This document shows, piece after piece, positions 43,441 to 52,538 of a DNA stretch of 64,000 nucleotides. The DNA lies in NCBI RefSeq assembly GCF_016908565.1, contig NZ_JAFBED010000009.1, positions 38,711 through 102,710 of the forward strand. The letters are read 5' to 3'. This DNA comes from Sutcliffiella tianshenii. Lineage in GTDB: Bacteria; Bacillota; Bacilli; Bacillales; Bacillaceae_I. The notes beneath the pieces are model-generated. The model saw only the letters and a list, made by a program, of their open reading frames with translations. It had not been told where the DNA came from and made no database searches. Position 1 is the first letter of the stretch. Every line of letters starts with the position of its first letter. The translations under genes and the position numbers were made by a program.

Positions 43441-44805
43441 ATGATTAAAAGAACCTTGAAGGAAATACAGGAGATGGCAAAAGGCGAAGCGATAGCTCCT
43501 GAATATAGTGAAGTCATGGTGGAAGGTGTATCCAAAGATACGAGGGAGGATATGAATGGCAAGTTATATATCCCGATTATCGGGGAGAATTTTAACGGCC
43601 ACAAATTCGTCCAACAGGCGATTTTGGAAAAAGGCGCTGTCGCTTCACTATGGCAAAAGGACCAGCCGGAACCGCCCTCAGATGTGAACTTGATTTTTGT
43701 AGATGATACGATAGAAGCGTTGCAAAACCTTGCAAGCGATTATCGCGATCAAATCGGGATGAAGGTAGTCGGGATAACAGGAAGCAACGGAAAAACCACG
43801 ACAAAGGATATGGTGACATCCCTCCTTCAAACCACTTTTAACGTACATAAAACAGCCGGCAACTATAATAATCATATTGGCCTACCTCTTACCATCCTAT
43901 CTATGAAAGAAGACACGGAAGTCGCGGTCCTGGAAATGGGGATGAGCGGCAGAGGGGAAATCGAGCTTCTCTCCAATATTGCAAAACCCGATGCAGCGAT
44001 CATTACCAACATCGGGGAGTCCCATATGCAGGAACTCGGCTCAAGGAAAGGGATTGCGGAGGCGAAATTGGAGATTGCAGCAGGTCTTAAACCAGGCGGG
44101 AAACTGATCATCAATGGAGACGAACCGTTGCTGACAAATAAAATTTCCGATTTTGATTGTGATGTGATTACTTTCGGTTTAAATGCCGACAATGATTATG
44201 TTGCACAAGCTATCGTGCTTAAAGGAAACGGCACGCAATTTATAATAGAAGAAACTGCTTACATGATTCCTGTTTTAGGTGCCCATAACGTGACAAATGC
44301 CCTAGCGTCCGTAGTGGTGGGTAAACTCTTTGGGGTGAATGAAGAAAATAGGAAAAAAGGATTGGAAAATCTCTCCCTTACGGCCATGCGAAATGAAGTC
44401 GTGGAAACTAATGGCGGATGGACTGTGATCAATGATGCATATAATGCCAGCCCAACCTCGATGAAAGCTGCGATAGATCTTTTGGGTAGTCTGACAGGCT
44501 ACACGAAGAAAATTGCTGTGCTTGGCGACATGCTCGAGCTTGGTGACCAAGAAATCTCCTTCCACCAGGAAGTGGGGAGATATGTGCAAGGCAAGGAGAT
44601 TGACTTTGTATTCACCTATGGCAACCTCGGCAAAAGCATCGCTGAAGGGGCTGTATCCGTCCTTGGTAAAGATAAGGTGAAATCCTACACCGATAAGAAG
44701 GTACTGACAGAGGACCTTTTGAATATCCTGCAAAAGGATGATGTGGTAATCGTGAAAGGATCAAGAGGCATGAAGCTCGAAGAAGTAGTGCAGGGACTGC
44801 AATAA
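43441..44805 (+). CDS. murF: UDP-N-acetylmuramoyl-tripeptide--D-alanyl-D-alanine ligase
   Basis: Adds D-Ala-D-Ala to UDP-MurNAc-tripeptide, the last cytoplasmic step of peptidoglycan precursor synthesis. The 454-aa Mur ligase has an N-terminal substrate domain, the ATP loop GITGSNGKTTTKDM, GNYNNHIGLPLT, and the C-terminal domain with NDAYNASPTSMKAAI and LGDMLELG. It follows ddl, its natural partner. No terminator is obvious and about 430 bp follow before cshA. Confidence 0.95.
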   Translation: MIKRTLKEIQEMAKGEAIAPEYSEVMVEGVSKDTREDMNGKLYIPIIGENFNGHKFVQQAILEKGAVASLWQKDQPEPPSDVNLIFVDDTIEALQNLASDYRDQIGMKVVGITGSNGKTTTKDMVTSLLQTTFNVHKTAGNYNNHIGLPLTILSMKEDTEVAVLEMGMSGRGEIELLSNIAKPDAAIITNIGESHMQELGSRKGIAEAKLEIAAGLKPGGKLIINGDEPLLTNKISDFDCDVITFGLNADNDYVAQAIVLKGNGTQFIIEETAYMIPVLGAHNVTNALASVVVGKLFGVNEENRKKGLENLSLTAMRNEVVETNGGWTVINDAYNASPTSMKAAIDLLGSLTGYTKKIAVLGDMLELGDQEISFHQEVGRYVQGKEIDFVFTYGNLGKSIAEGAVSVLGKDKVKSYTDKKVLTEDLLNILQKDDVVIVKGSRGMKLEEVVQGLQ

Positions 44806-45237
44806 ATATGTACTAAATTATTTTTCAACATACGTTTTGTTCCTGTTGCACGGGGAAAACTATTTAAGGTAAAGGAATACAAACAAAGCCAAAAGCAAAA
44901 AGTAGAAAAGAGCAATAAAAGTGGAAACAAACGCACACATTTATTGAAAATGGTGGAAATGCTTGTATATGACCACAAAGGGCTATATGCTTAATAAGAA
45001 TGAAAAAGTCATTTTTGAAAACAAAATGGCTTGAAAATGGTACGGTGTTCTTATGGAAAAAGAACAAGAGGAAGATGGTTTTCTCCTATAAGTTGGCATT
45101 AACGTTTATTGCTATTTATTAGCTGAAGTGTTATGATTACAGTTAATGTGTTTAATAATGTCTACTTATAAGGAATTAGGCAGCGTCTGACGTTTGCCTA
45201 ATTTATTAATTTGTATAGATAAAGGAGTAGGAATAAT
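44806..45237 (+). other. Long AT-rich leader region of cshA with a hairpin
   Basis: A 432-bp gap without a convincing gene. A 40-codon frame beginning at 45000 has no ribosome site. At 45174-45203 AATTAGGCA and TGCCTAATT form a 9-bp stem closing a 12-base loop, followed by TATTAATTTG and then the cshA AAAGGAG. Long structured leaders are common for cold-inducible helicase genes, but no regulatory RNA class is recognised here. Confidence 0.45.
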
Positions 45238-46761
45238 TTGGCGTTTTTTAAAGATTTAGGTTTATCAGATGATATCATGCAGTCAATCAACAGAATGGGG
45301 TTTGAAGAAGCTACCCCTATCCAATCGGAAACAATTCCTGTTGCACTAGAAGGGAAAGACGTAATCGGTCAGGCCCAGACTGGTACAGGTAAAACGATTG
45401 CGTTTGGTCTGCCATTGCTTGAAAATGTTGATGTGAAAAATGAATCCATCCAAGGGATCGTTATCGCTCCAACGCGTGAACTAGCAATCCAAGTTGCTGA
45501 GGAAATTTACAAAGCTGCTTACCATAAACGTGTACGTGTACTTTCTGTATTTGGTGGCCAGGACATTTCAAGACAGATCCGTTCATTGAAAAAGAACCCT
45601 CACATCGTAGTTGGTACTCCAGGTCGTCTACTTGACCATATCAACCGTAAGACTCTACGTCTTCAAAATGTGAACACAGTTGTTCTTGATGAAGCGGATG
45701 AAATGTTGAACATGGGATTTATCGAGGACATCGAAAAAATCCTTGCTGAAACACCAGAACAAAAACAGACATTACTTTTCTCTGCTACAATGCCTGCACC
45801 TATCCGTGCAATCGCTGAGCGGTTCATGACTGAGCCTGTAAGTGTAAAGGTACAAGCGAAAGAACTGACAATTTCCAACATTCAACAATATTACGTGGAA
45901 GTCCCTGAAAAGAAAAAGTTCGATACATTGACTCGTCTTCTTGACATTCAATCTCCAGAGCTTGCAATCATCTTCGGTCGTACGAAGCGTCGTGTAGATG
46001 AGCTGTCTGACGCATTGAACGTGCGTGGATACTCTGCAGAAGGAATCCATGGTGACCTTTCCCAAGCGAAGCGTATGAGCGTACTTCGCAAGTTCAAAGA
46101 AGGATCCATCGATGTACTTGTTGCAACAGACGTAGCAGCTCGTGGACTTGATATCTCAGGTGTAACGCACGTATATAACTTTGACATTCCACAAGACCCT
46201 GAAAGCTATGTTCACCGTATCGGGCGTACAGGTCGTGCTGGTAAGAGCGGATTGGCGATCACTTTCGTAAGCCCTCGTGAAGTCAGCTACCTGCACCATG
46301 TGGAAAGAGTGACAAAGCGTAAAATGGATAAAATGAAGGCTCCGACACTTGACGAAGCGTTGGAAGGCCAACAAAAAATGTCCATGGAGAAAATTACGCA
46401 AGCAGTTGAAGCTGAAAATCTTGGCTTCTACCGCAATGCAGCAGAGCAATTATTGGAAGAGCATGATGCAATTACATTAGTATCTGCAGCTCTTAAATTG
46501 TTCACAAAAGAGCCGGACGAAACTCCTATCCGCTTGACTGAAGAAGCGCCTATGCACTCAAGAAGAGACCGTGGCGGCAACCGTGGCGGCGGAGATCGCA
46601 ATCGTGGCGGTGGAGACCGTAACCGTAGCGGCGGCCAAGGCGGCAGCAAAGGCAACTGGTCTAAACGTCCAAGCGGCAAACCAGGATCAGGTTCTGGTTC
46701 AAGGGACGCAAGTGCCAAACGTCAAGGCTTCAAACGCTCTTCCCGTAAGGAACGCGTATAA
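45238..46761 (+). CDS. cshA: DEAD-box RNA helicase CshA
   Basis: 507-aa RNA helicase of the degradosome and cold-shock response. Motifs are Q motif [18 protein letters not shown], Ia PTRELAIQ, Ib [42 protein letters not shown] dimerisation region is followed by an Arg/Gly-rich tail ([18 protein letters not shown]) for RNA binding. The start is TTG with AAAGGAG nine bases upstream. A strong terminator follows. It begins the block conserved in order with B. subtilis down to the tRNAs. Confidence 0.95.
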   Translation: MAFFKDLGLSDDIMQSINRMGFEEATPIQSETIPVALEGKDVIGQAQTGTGKTIAFGLPLLENVDVKNESIQGIVIAPTRELAIQVAEEIYKAAYHKRVRVLSVFGGQDISRQIRSLKKNPHIVVGTPGRLLDHINRKTLRLQNVNTVVLDEADEMLNMGFIEDIEKILAETPEQKQTLLFSATMPAPIRAIAERFMTEPVSVKVQAKELTISNIQQYYVEVPEKKKFDTLTRLLDIQSPELAIIFGRTKRRVDELSDALNVRGYSAEGIHGDLSQAKRMSVLRKFKEGSIDVLVATDVAARGLDISGVTHVYNFDIPQDPESYVHRIGRTGRAGKSGLAITFVSPREVSYLHHVERVTKRKMDKMKAPTLDEALEGQQKMSMEKITQAVEAENLGFYRNAAEQLLEEHDAITLVSAALKLFTKEPDETPIRLTEEAPMHSRRDRGGNRGGGDRNRGGGDRNRSGGQGGSKGNWSKRPSGKPGSGSGSRDASAKRQGFKRSSRKERV

Positions 46762-46772
46762 ATAAAATGATA

Positions 46773-46808
46773 AAAAGCAGAAGAGGCTTGCCTCTTCTGC
46801 TTTTTTTT
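46773..46808 (+). terminator. Terminator of cshA
   Basis: Perfect stem AAAGCAGAAGAGGC / GCCTCTTCTGCTTT with a TT loop followed by a run of T residues. Confidence 0.95.
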
Positions 46809-46812
46809 GTTG

Positions 46813-46839
46813 TTCTGGGACAGCTCCCTTGTCCCAGAA
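46813..46839. repeat. Short palindrome, GGGACA family
   Basis: TTCTGGGACA and TGTCCCAGAA form a perfect 10-bp stem around GCTCCCT. A related sequence in inverse orientation lies at 52470-52489. Confidence 0.6.
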
Positions 46840-46890
46840 ATTTGGGCATGCTAAATCTAAACCCAAACGATAGTTCAAGGAGTGAAGAGG

Positions 46891-47856
46891 ATGACGCTTG
46901 TCAGACTAGGGTATGTGGCGATGAGTATGCAATTGCAAAATGCATCTCCGTCGAAGACAATGACATTTGCACAGTTCAGCAAACTGAAGGACCGGGATGC
47001 GGCGATAGATAAGCTGGAGCGTATTTCGGTGACAAACCTTGAGAACTGCTTGCGTTTATTAAGGCATAATGTTGCAAATGATATAAAGTTTTTCCGTTTC
47101 AGCTCAAAGCTCATTCCCCTGGCGAATCATGAAGAACTTAGTGACTGGAAGTTCATGCGGCCGTTAAAGGGGATACTGAAAGAGATCGGGGATTATATCG
47201 AGGAACATCCGATGCGAGTGGATTTTCATCCTGATCATTTTGTGCTCTTGAATTCCAAAAACAAGGATATCCTCAACCAGACCATCAAGACGCTGAGCAT
47301 GCATCGTTCCCTCCTGAAAGGGATGAGGGTGCCGACAGAACACCGCTGTGTTTTGCATATCGGCGGAGGCTATGACGACCGGGAGCTTGCGCTTGAGCAG
47401 TTTATACATAACTGGGCCCTTGTCCCGCAGGCACTGCAGGAAATGCTGATATTGGAGAATGACGATACTACATTCCATCTGCGGGATGCTTTGTATGTTT
47501 GTGAAAAACTCAATGTCCCATTGGTATTCGATTATCATCATCATTTGGCTCATTTTGAAAAGGAAGAATGGGAAGAAGAGTGGGAGCGGGTCGTGGGAAC
47601 GTGGGAATTCTCGCCGCTGCCTGTAAAAATGCATATCTCAAGCCCAAGGGATGAAAAGAATTTCAGGGCCCATGCAGATTATATCGACCCAAGGATGTTT
47701 ATGGATTTTTTATCGAAAATCAAGGGAAGTGTCGAGGAGATCCATTGCATGATCGAGGCAAAGAAGAAGGATGAGGCATTGTTCCGCCTGATGGAAGACC
47801 TAAAGGGATATCCGGAAATCGAAAGGGTGGACGGAGCTTCATTCATCGTCCATTAA
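46891..47856 (+). CDS. uvsE: UV damage endonuclease UvsE
   Basis: 321-aa TIM-barrel endonuclease (UVDE family) that nicks DNA 5' to UV photoproducts independently of UvrABC. Family blocks are LVRLGYVAMSM, NLENCLRLLRHN, KFFRFSSKLIPLANH, VDFHPDHFVLLNS, the metal-ligand region LHIGGGYDDRELA, LENDD and FDYHHHLAHF, and VKMHISSPRDE. ATG 46891 has AAGGAG 8 bases upstream; a GTG at 46882 abuts that site. In B. subtilis order, as I recall, cshA is followed directly by ydbS, so this gene is an insertion here or a loss there. Confidence 0.9.
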   Translation: MTLVRLGYVAMSMQLQNASPSKTMTFAQFSKLKDRDAAIDKLERISVTNLENCLRLLRHNVANDIKFFRFSSKLIPLANHEELSDWKFMRPLKGILKEIGDYIEEHPMRVDFHPDHFVLLNSKNKDILNQTIKTLSMHRSLLKGMRVPTEHRCVLHIGGGYDDRELALEQFIHNWALVPQALQEMLILENDDTTFHLRDALYVCEKLNVPLVFDYHHHLAHFEKEEWEEEWERVVGTWEFSPLPVKMHISSPRDEKNFRAHADYIDPRMFMDFLSKIKGSVEEIHCMIEAKKKDEALFRLMEDLKGYPEIERVDGASFIVH

Positions 47857-47932
47857 ATTTTCCAAATTCTTTCTATGAATAGTATACTGAGGGAAGATGA
47901 AATTTAGAGAGAGAAGAAAGGTGGGGAGCGAG

Positions 47933-48412
47933 ATGAGGCCTGAACCTAGTCAGAGAATCAATAGGAAGGCACTGTCCGTATGGAGGATAGCGGCTGTGCT
48001 CAATGGTTTATTTTATATAGCGCTATTTGCAGGCTTTTGGTTTGTCCAGCAGTTTTTCGACACACCATGGTGGCTTATTGCCGCGGCTACCGGGCTGCTA
48101 GTGCTTTTCCTGATAGCGTCCATTTTTATTTTTCCTTCCTTGCAGTGGAAGCGTTGGCGATATGAAGTGCATGAGCATGAAATCGATATTCAGCGAGGCA
48201 TTTTCATTAAAAGGAGAACGCTTATCCCGATGGTCCGTGTCCAGCATGTTGATACAAAGCAAGGGCCGATACTGAAGAGGTACCATCTGTCGACCGTCAC
48301 GATATCCACTGCGGCGACGGTTCATGAGATACCAGCTTTGGACGAGGAACAGGCAGATACGTTACGGGATTATATATCGAGGCTTGCGCGGGTGACAGAA
48401 GATGATGTCTGA
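47933..48412 (+). CDS. ydbS: PH domain-containing membrane protein (YdbS-like)
   Basis: 159 aa. Two membrane helices (about 20-40 and 45-68) precede a bacterial PH (bPH2) domain with WRYEVHEHEIDIQRGIFIKRRTLIPMVRVQHVDTKQGPILKRY, the typical strand pattern of the family. ATG 47933 has GGTGGGGAG upstream; the frame extends 12 codons earlier. It overlaps the next, larger PH-domain gene by 11 bases, as ydbS and ydbT do in B. subtilis. Such pairs have been linked to resistance to bacterial competitor peptides. The exact activity is unknown. Confidence 0.85.
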   Translation: MRPEPSQRINRKALSVWRIAAVLNGLFYIALFAGFWFVQQFFDTPWWLIAAATGLLVLFLIASIFIFPSLQWKRWRYEVHEHEIDIQRGIFIKRRTLIPMVRVQHVDTKQGPILKRYHLSTVTISTAATVHEIPALDEEQADTLRDYISRLARVTEDDV

Positions 48413-49871
48413 AAAAAGAAGGATGCACCCTGCCGCGATTGCAGTGAGCGTATTAAAGCGGATGAAAAGCATTGTTTTGCCATTTTTGTTTCTTGTTTTC
48501 CTTGCAGTGAAGGATGGGGAAACCCTTGGCCTTTTAATATTTGGCGCTGGCCTGGTCGTGGTTTTTGCTGCGACTACAGGCTGGGGTGTTGCCGAATGGT
48601 ATCGCTTCTATTATTGGGTCGAGGATGGGGAGTTGCGTATTGAAAATGGCGTCTTTGTGAGACAGCGCAGATATATCCCCCAAGAAAGGATCCAGACGAT
48701 CGATACCTCCGAAGGGATCATTCAGCGTATGTTCGGCCTGGTGAAAGTGCAGGTGGAGACAGCTGGGGGCGGTACGGAGGCAGAGGCGGTACTCTCGGCG
48801 GTGACGAAGGAAGAAGCAGAACGGCTCCGTGATGTGCTGCTAAAGAAAGGGCCGGGCGAAAGTGTTGTGGATGTGATGGACGGAGATCCCGGTGCCCTGT
48901 TGAAGGAGCGGGAGATTTCCAAGCCTACATACACAATATCTTGGAGATCCTTGTTTTTGGTCGGGACCACCTCCGGGGGGATCGGGGTCGTATTATCCGC
49001 GGTCGTTGCATTCATTTCCCAGCTCGATCAGTTTGTTTCGTATGAAGATGTGGTCGATCGCTTTGACCTGGTGGTGCAGACGAGTGTGTACTTCATCGCT
49101 TCGGTTGCCTTTTTTGTCCTTTTTTTGGCTTGGATGATTTCCATTGCGATGACCATGATCAAGTACGGGAACTTCACTGTAGTCAAACAAGGGGACGAGC
49201 TTTTGATTTCAAGGGGTATCATCGAAAAGAGGCAGCTGACGATCCCGCTCGGAAGGATCCAGGCGATTCGGATCTCCCAGAATCTTTTAAGGCAGCCTTT
49301 TGGGCTTGCAACCGTCTATGTAGAAAGTGCGGGTGGTGCCGGTGGGAAGGAATCGGATTTTGCGACCATCCTGTTTCCTTTAGTGAATGTAAAAGAAGTG
49401 AGCGGACTCTTGCAGGAATTCACACCGGAGTACATCATGCAAAAACACATCCAGCCGCTTCCTAAACGGTCGTTGCCCCGCTATCTGATAAGGTTGGTCC
49501 TTCCGGCATTACTCGTATCCTCCGTCGTGTCCTATTTTTTTCAGCCGTATGGATTCTTTTCATTCATACTTGTTGGCCTTGCAGGAGCACTGGGGTATGG
49601 TCAATATAAGGCAGGAGGGTGGAATGTGAGAGGCTCGCAGCTCCAGTTATCCTATCGGTTAGTGAATAAAAATATCGTGCTGGTCCATAGAAAGCGCGTC
49701 CAGGCCTTTGAATGGAAGGAATCAGAATTCCAAAAAAGGCGGCAATTGCAGACAATCAATGCTTCCATCAAAAGCAGTGTCACCTCCAAGAGCTTCCGTG
49801 TCGTGGATGTAGAGAAAGACGATAGCGTGAAGATATTTGATTGGTATACGTATGAAAAAAAGCAAGGATAG
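48402..49871 (+). CDS. ydbT: PH domain-containing membrane protein (YdbT-like)
   Basis: 489 aa with three bPH2 domains, each following a pair of membrane helices: helices near 20-55, 190-260 and 365-400; PH cores WVEDGELRIENGVFVRQRRYIPQERIQTIDTSEG, VKQGDELLISRGIIEKRQLTIPLGRIQAI and a weaker third one. It is translated from an overlap with ydbS, so the two probably form one membrane complex. A bidirectional terminator separates it from the opposing rhomboid gene. Confidence 0.85.
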   Translation: MMSEKRRMHPAAIAVSVLKRMKSIVLPFLFLVFLAVKDGETLGLLIFGAGLVVVFAATTGWGVAEWYRFYYWVEDGELRIENGVFVRQRRYIPQERIQTIDTSEGIIQRMFGLVKVQVETAGGGTEAEAVLSAVTKEEAERLRDVLLKKGPGESVVDVMDGDPGALLKEREISKPTYTISWRSLFLVGTTSGGIGVVLSAVVAFISQLDQFVSYEDVVDRFDLVVQTSVYFIASVAFFVLFLAWMISIAMTMIKYGNFTVVKQGDELLISRGIIEKRQLTIPLGRIQAIRISQNLLRQPFGLATVYVESAGGAGGKESDFATILFPLVNVKEVSGLLQEFTPEYIMQKHIQPLPKRSLPRYLIRLVLPALLVSSVVSYFFQPYGFFSFILVGLAGALGYGQYKAGGWNVRGSQLQLSYRLVNKNIVLVHRKRVQAFEWKESEFQKRRQLQTINASIKSSVTSKSFRVVDVEKDDSVKIFDWYTYEKKQG

Positions 49872-49904
49872 CAGGGTGAAAGCCCCTTGTATCCTTGCTT
49901 TTTT
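49855..49904. terminator. Bidirectional terminator between ydbT and the rhomboid gene
   Basis: Stem AAAAGCAAGGATA / TATCCTTGCTTTT with an inner GGG...CCC pairing, flanked by A and T runs so it works in both directions. It overlaps the ydbT stop. Confidence 0.9.
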
Positions 49905-50612
49905 CTACATGAATCTGGATAAGGCACCCAAGGCGACAAGCACGATCAGCACAATCCAGAAAATCGATTGGCCCTTGCCTGCGGTAGAAGGAGAGCGCCT
50001 CATATTCGGAAAGATCTGGCTTAACGAGCGGGTGTAGGTTCCCTTGCCAAGAAAAATTGGTGCCATGATCGTTCCCGCCAGGAATCCGAAAAGGTGTGCG
50101 TAGATATTAACGTTGCCTGTGAAGAAGGTCATGACCAGTGAAATGGCCAATATGACGAGCACAATTTGGGAATTCGCCGTGTTCAGCATGTCGGGGCGGA
50201 AGAACACCATATAGAAGTAGATGCCGAATAGGGCGAATATTGCCCCTGAAGCCCCGAGGTGGGAATAATAGACCGGTGCCAGCAATAGGGTGGCAACATT
50301 GGCAGCTATCCCTCCGAGCAGATACATAGAAATGAACTTTACTTTTCCGAGCAACCTCTCAAGGCCCGGTCCAAATAGGACGAGGGAAAGGGAGTTGAAA
50401 AGCAGATGTGTGATGGATTCATGCAGGAAAATGGGGGTGAAGAGCCTCCAATATTCCCCTTGGAAGACCAATAGATTATAGCCTACTGTCAGGTGGAGGA
50501 AATTCTCGGAGAATTGAACAATCAGCCACAGCACTAGATGAATGGCTGTGATTGTGGTAATAATAGGATATAATTTTGTGAAAGTACGAAAGTTTTCAGT
50601 CCGGACAAACAT
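49905..50612 (-). CDS. Rhomboid family intramembrane serine protease
   Basis: 235-aa six-helix intramembrane protease. The catalytic Ser is in HLGASGAIFALFG (GxSG) and the catalytic His in NIYAHLFGFLAG; the HLLFNSLSLVLFG helix carries the conserved H/N pair of the oxyanion region. ATG 50612 is chosen since GGAG lies 8 bases upstream and abuts the GTG at 50621. It corresponds to B. subtilis ydcA by position. It is the only leftward gene in this block. Confidence 0.9.
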   Translation of the reverse strand: MFVRTENFRTFTKLYPIITTITAIHLVLWLIVQFSENFLHLTVGYNLLVFQGEYWRLFTPIFLHESITHLLFNSLSLVLFGPGLERLLGKVKFISMYLLGGIAANVATLLLAPVYYSHLGASGAIFALFGIYFYMVFFRPDMLNTANSQIVLVILAISLVMTFFTGNVNIYAHLFGFLAGTIMAPIFLGKGTYTRSLSQIFPNMRRSPSTAGKGQSIFWIVLIVLVALGALSRFM

Positions 50613-50665
50613 ATTTTTCACTCCTTCTAAAATTAGAGTACCACGACTGTTGTGAAAAGTCTTTT

Positions 50666-50822
50666 AAGTAAGTGTTCAAAAAGGAGGATAAAAAGAGCAA
50701 AGAAGTTCGAGGAAGCGAAGTCTCGAGCACCACAGCGTATGATTGAGATACGTGAGGAGCGGAGAGGCAAGCTGACGAAGAAATTCGAAGCTATTTTTAC
50801 CGGACTTTTTGAACAGTACTTT
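50666..50822. repeat. 157-bp intergenic element with terminal inverted repeats
   Basis: Ends are AAGTAAGTGTTCAAAAAG and, inverted, CTTTTTGAACAGTACTT (one mismatch, one gap). The interior reads TTCGAGGAAGCGAAG, CACAGCGTATGATTG and GAGGAGCGGAGAGGCAAG. It resembles the roughly 190-bp repeats I recall from Bacillus genomes. It fills the gap between the rhomboid gene and acpS. No coding signs. Confidence 0.7.
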
Positions 50823-50868
50823 AAGTAACTTGTCATACTATAAACATATGTAAAAGGGAGGTCGTTGT

Positions 50869-51228
50869 ATGATTATCGGCACAGGCATAGATATCATAGA
50901 GCTCGAACGGGTCGAGAAATTGATGAACCGTCAGCCGGGCTTTGTGGAAAGGGTCCTCACTCATGAAGAAAGGACGCAATTTCAAGGGTTGGGCGAAAAA
51001 AGAAAAGTGGAATTCCTCGCAGGCAGATTTTCCGCGAAAGAGGCTTTTTCCAAAGCTTATGGTACCGGGATCGGGAAGGAACTTAGCTTTCAGGATATGA
51101 ATATCGCCACGACAGAAAAGGGAAAACCCTTTTTTACAAGACCATTATCTAGTAATGTCCATCTTTCCATTTCTCATAGCGAGCAATATGCGGTTGCCCA
51201 AGTAATTATTGAAAGCTTGGAAAGCTAG
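50869..51228 (+). CDS. acpS: Holo-[acyl-carrier-protein] synthase
   Basis: 119-aa phosphopantetheinyl transferase that activates acyl carrier protein. The Mg ligand motif GTGIDIIELERV and the WxxKEA-type motif RFSAKEAFSKAYGTGIG are present, with the C-terminal VHLSISHSEQYAVAQVI. GGGAGGTCG precedes the ATG. Neighbours ydcC-like and alr follow, as in B. subtilis. Confidence 0.95.
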   Translation: MIIGTGIDIIELERVEKLMNRQPGFVERVLTHEERTQFQGLGEKRKVEFLAGRFSAKEAFSKAYGTGIGKELSFQDMNIATTEKGKPFFTRPLSSNVHLSISHSEQYAVAQVIIESLES

Positions 51229-51363
51229 TCTGCATATTCCCTAGGCTTGCCTCATATACATAGTTCAGAAAGGAGACAAGGTGTACAAGTAAGAGGTGGC
51301 AACCCTGTTATCTCTGCAATCTCACTTTTTCTCTAAGATAAACATGTAATTAAGGCAAAGGGG

Positions 51364-52389
51364 ATGAAAAATTTGAGAAAAGCATGGCTTTTGTTAATGG
51401 TGGGAATTGTGAGTATCCTTGTTCTTGCCGGATGCGGTACAAAATCGAAAGAAGACGTCACGCAGGCATTAGGTAAAAAGGTAGAACAGATGAAAAGCTA
51501 TGAATCCAATGCAAAAATGACGTTGCAAACTGGCGCAGAGCCACAGGTGTATGAAGTGCAGATCGGTCATAAAAAGCCTGGCTATTATCGTGTGAACCTG
51601 AAGAATGCCCAAAAGGATCAAAGCCAGATAATCCTTCGCAATGATGAAGGGGTCTTCGTACTGACGCCTGCGCTTAATAAAAGCTTCCGTTTCCATAGTG
51701 AGTGGCCGCAAAACAGCAGCCAGGCATACCTTTTTGAATCTCTTGTGAACGATATCAAAAATGATCCGGAGGCAACGTTCACTGCAACGGAAGAGAATTA
51801 TGTGTTCGTGACCAAAACGAACTATCAGAATAACAAGCTATTGCCTACACAGGAGATCACAATCAATAAAAGTGATATGACTCCAGTCAGCGTCAAAGTG
51901 ATGGATCCTGACAAAAAGCCGTTGGTGCTTGTAGAGTTCTCCGACTTCAAATTTGACGCAAGCTTTGATGAAGATGCGTTTGATGTGAAAAAGAACATGG
52001 CTGGTGCGCAGGTAGGTCTGCCGACATCTGGTCAGGTAAATGAAGAAAGTGCCGAATTCAATGTCCTGATGCCGACTGATGTTCCTGCGGGATCTGAAGT
52101 CAAAGAGCAAACGCAAATCACGACAGATGACGGAAATCGTGTAGTCACGACCTTTACCGGGGACAAAACGTTTACACTGGTCCAGGAAAAAGCACGCTAT
52201 TCCGAGGTCAGCACATCCACTTTTGTCAGCGGAGAGCCGGTAGATCTTGGATTCACGGTAGGTGCGCTGACAGAAAACACCTTGACATGGAACTACCAGG
52301 GTATGGATTTCACCTTGGCATCCCAGGATCTGTCGCAGGAAGAATTGATGATGGTCGCGCGCTCCGTCCAGGGTGCAGCGGTTAAATAA
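51364..52389 (+). CDS. ydcC: LolA-like lipoprotein (YdcC-like)
   Basis: 341-aa lipoprotein with signal peptide ending in the lipobox LAGC (Cys about residue 24), then a LolA/RseB-like half-barrel domain of about 300 residues: EQMKSYESNAKMTLQTG, RVNLKNAQKDQSQIILRNDEGVFVLTP and the C-terminal WNYQGMDFTLAS. Relatives include B. subtilis YdcC, which is linked to sporulation, and anti-sigma-like sensors. The gene order acpS-ydcC-alr is conserved. A terminator follows. Confidence 0.85.
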   Translation: MKNLRKAWLLLMVGIVSILVLAGCGTKSKEDVTQALGKKVEQMKSYESNAKMTLQTGAEPQVYEVQIGHKKPGYYRVNLKNAQKDQSQIILRNDEGVFVLTPALNKSFRFHSEWPQNSSQAYLFESLVNDIKNDPEATFTATEENYVFVTKTNYQNNKLLPTQEITINKSDMTPVSVKVMDPDKKPLVLVEFSDFKFDASFDEDAFDVKKNMAGAQVGLPTSGQVNEESAEFNVLMPTDVPAGSEVKEQTQITTDDGNRVVTTFTGDKTFTLVQEKARYSEVSTSTFVSGEPVDLGFTVGALTENTLTWNYQGMDFTLASQDLSQEELMMVARSVQGAAVK

Positions 52390-52408
52390 AATTTGAATAT
52401 CAAACGAG

Positions 52409-52439
52409 CAGGTCCCTAGATGGGGCCTGTATTTTTTTA
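52409..52439 (+). terminator. Terminator of the ydcC-like gene
   Basis: Stem CAGGTCCC / GGGGCCTG with a 5-base loop followed by TATTTTTTTA. Confidence 0.85.
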
Positions 52440-52469
52440 TGTGGCGGGGGCAGGTCACTTGTACCGGGT

Positions 52470-52489
52470 GGGACAAGGGAGCTGCCCCC
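52470..52489. repeat. GGGACA-family palindromic repeat
   Basis: GGGACAAGGGAGCTGCCCCC is nearly the reverse complement of the core at 46817-46835. It lies between the ydcC-like gene and alr. Confidence 0.5.
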
Positions 52490-52538
52490 GTGGTATGATG
52501 GTGGAATAAGAATTGTAGGTAAAGGAAGTGCAAGGGTA

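Noticed and set aside
45000..45122. 40-codon frame in the cshA leader
   Set aside because: It begins at an ATG without any Shine-Dalgarno sequence and matches no known peptide; a leader peptide cannot be excluded but is not supported.
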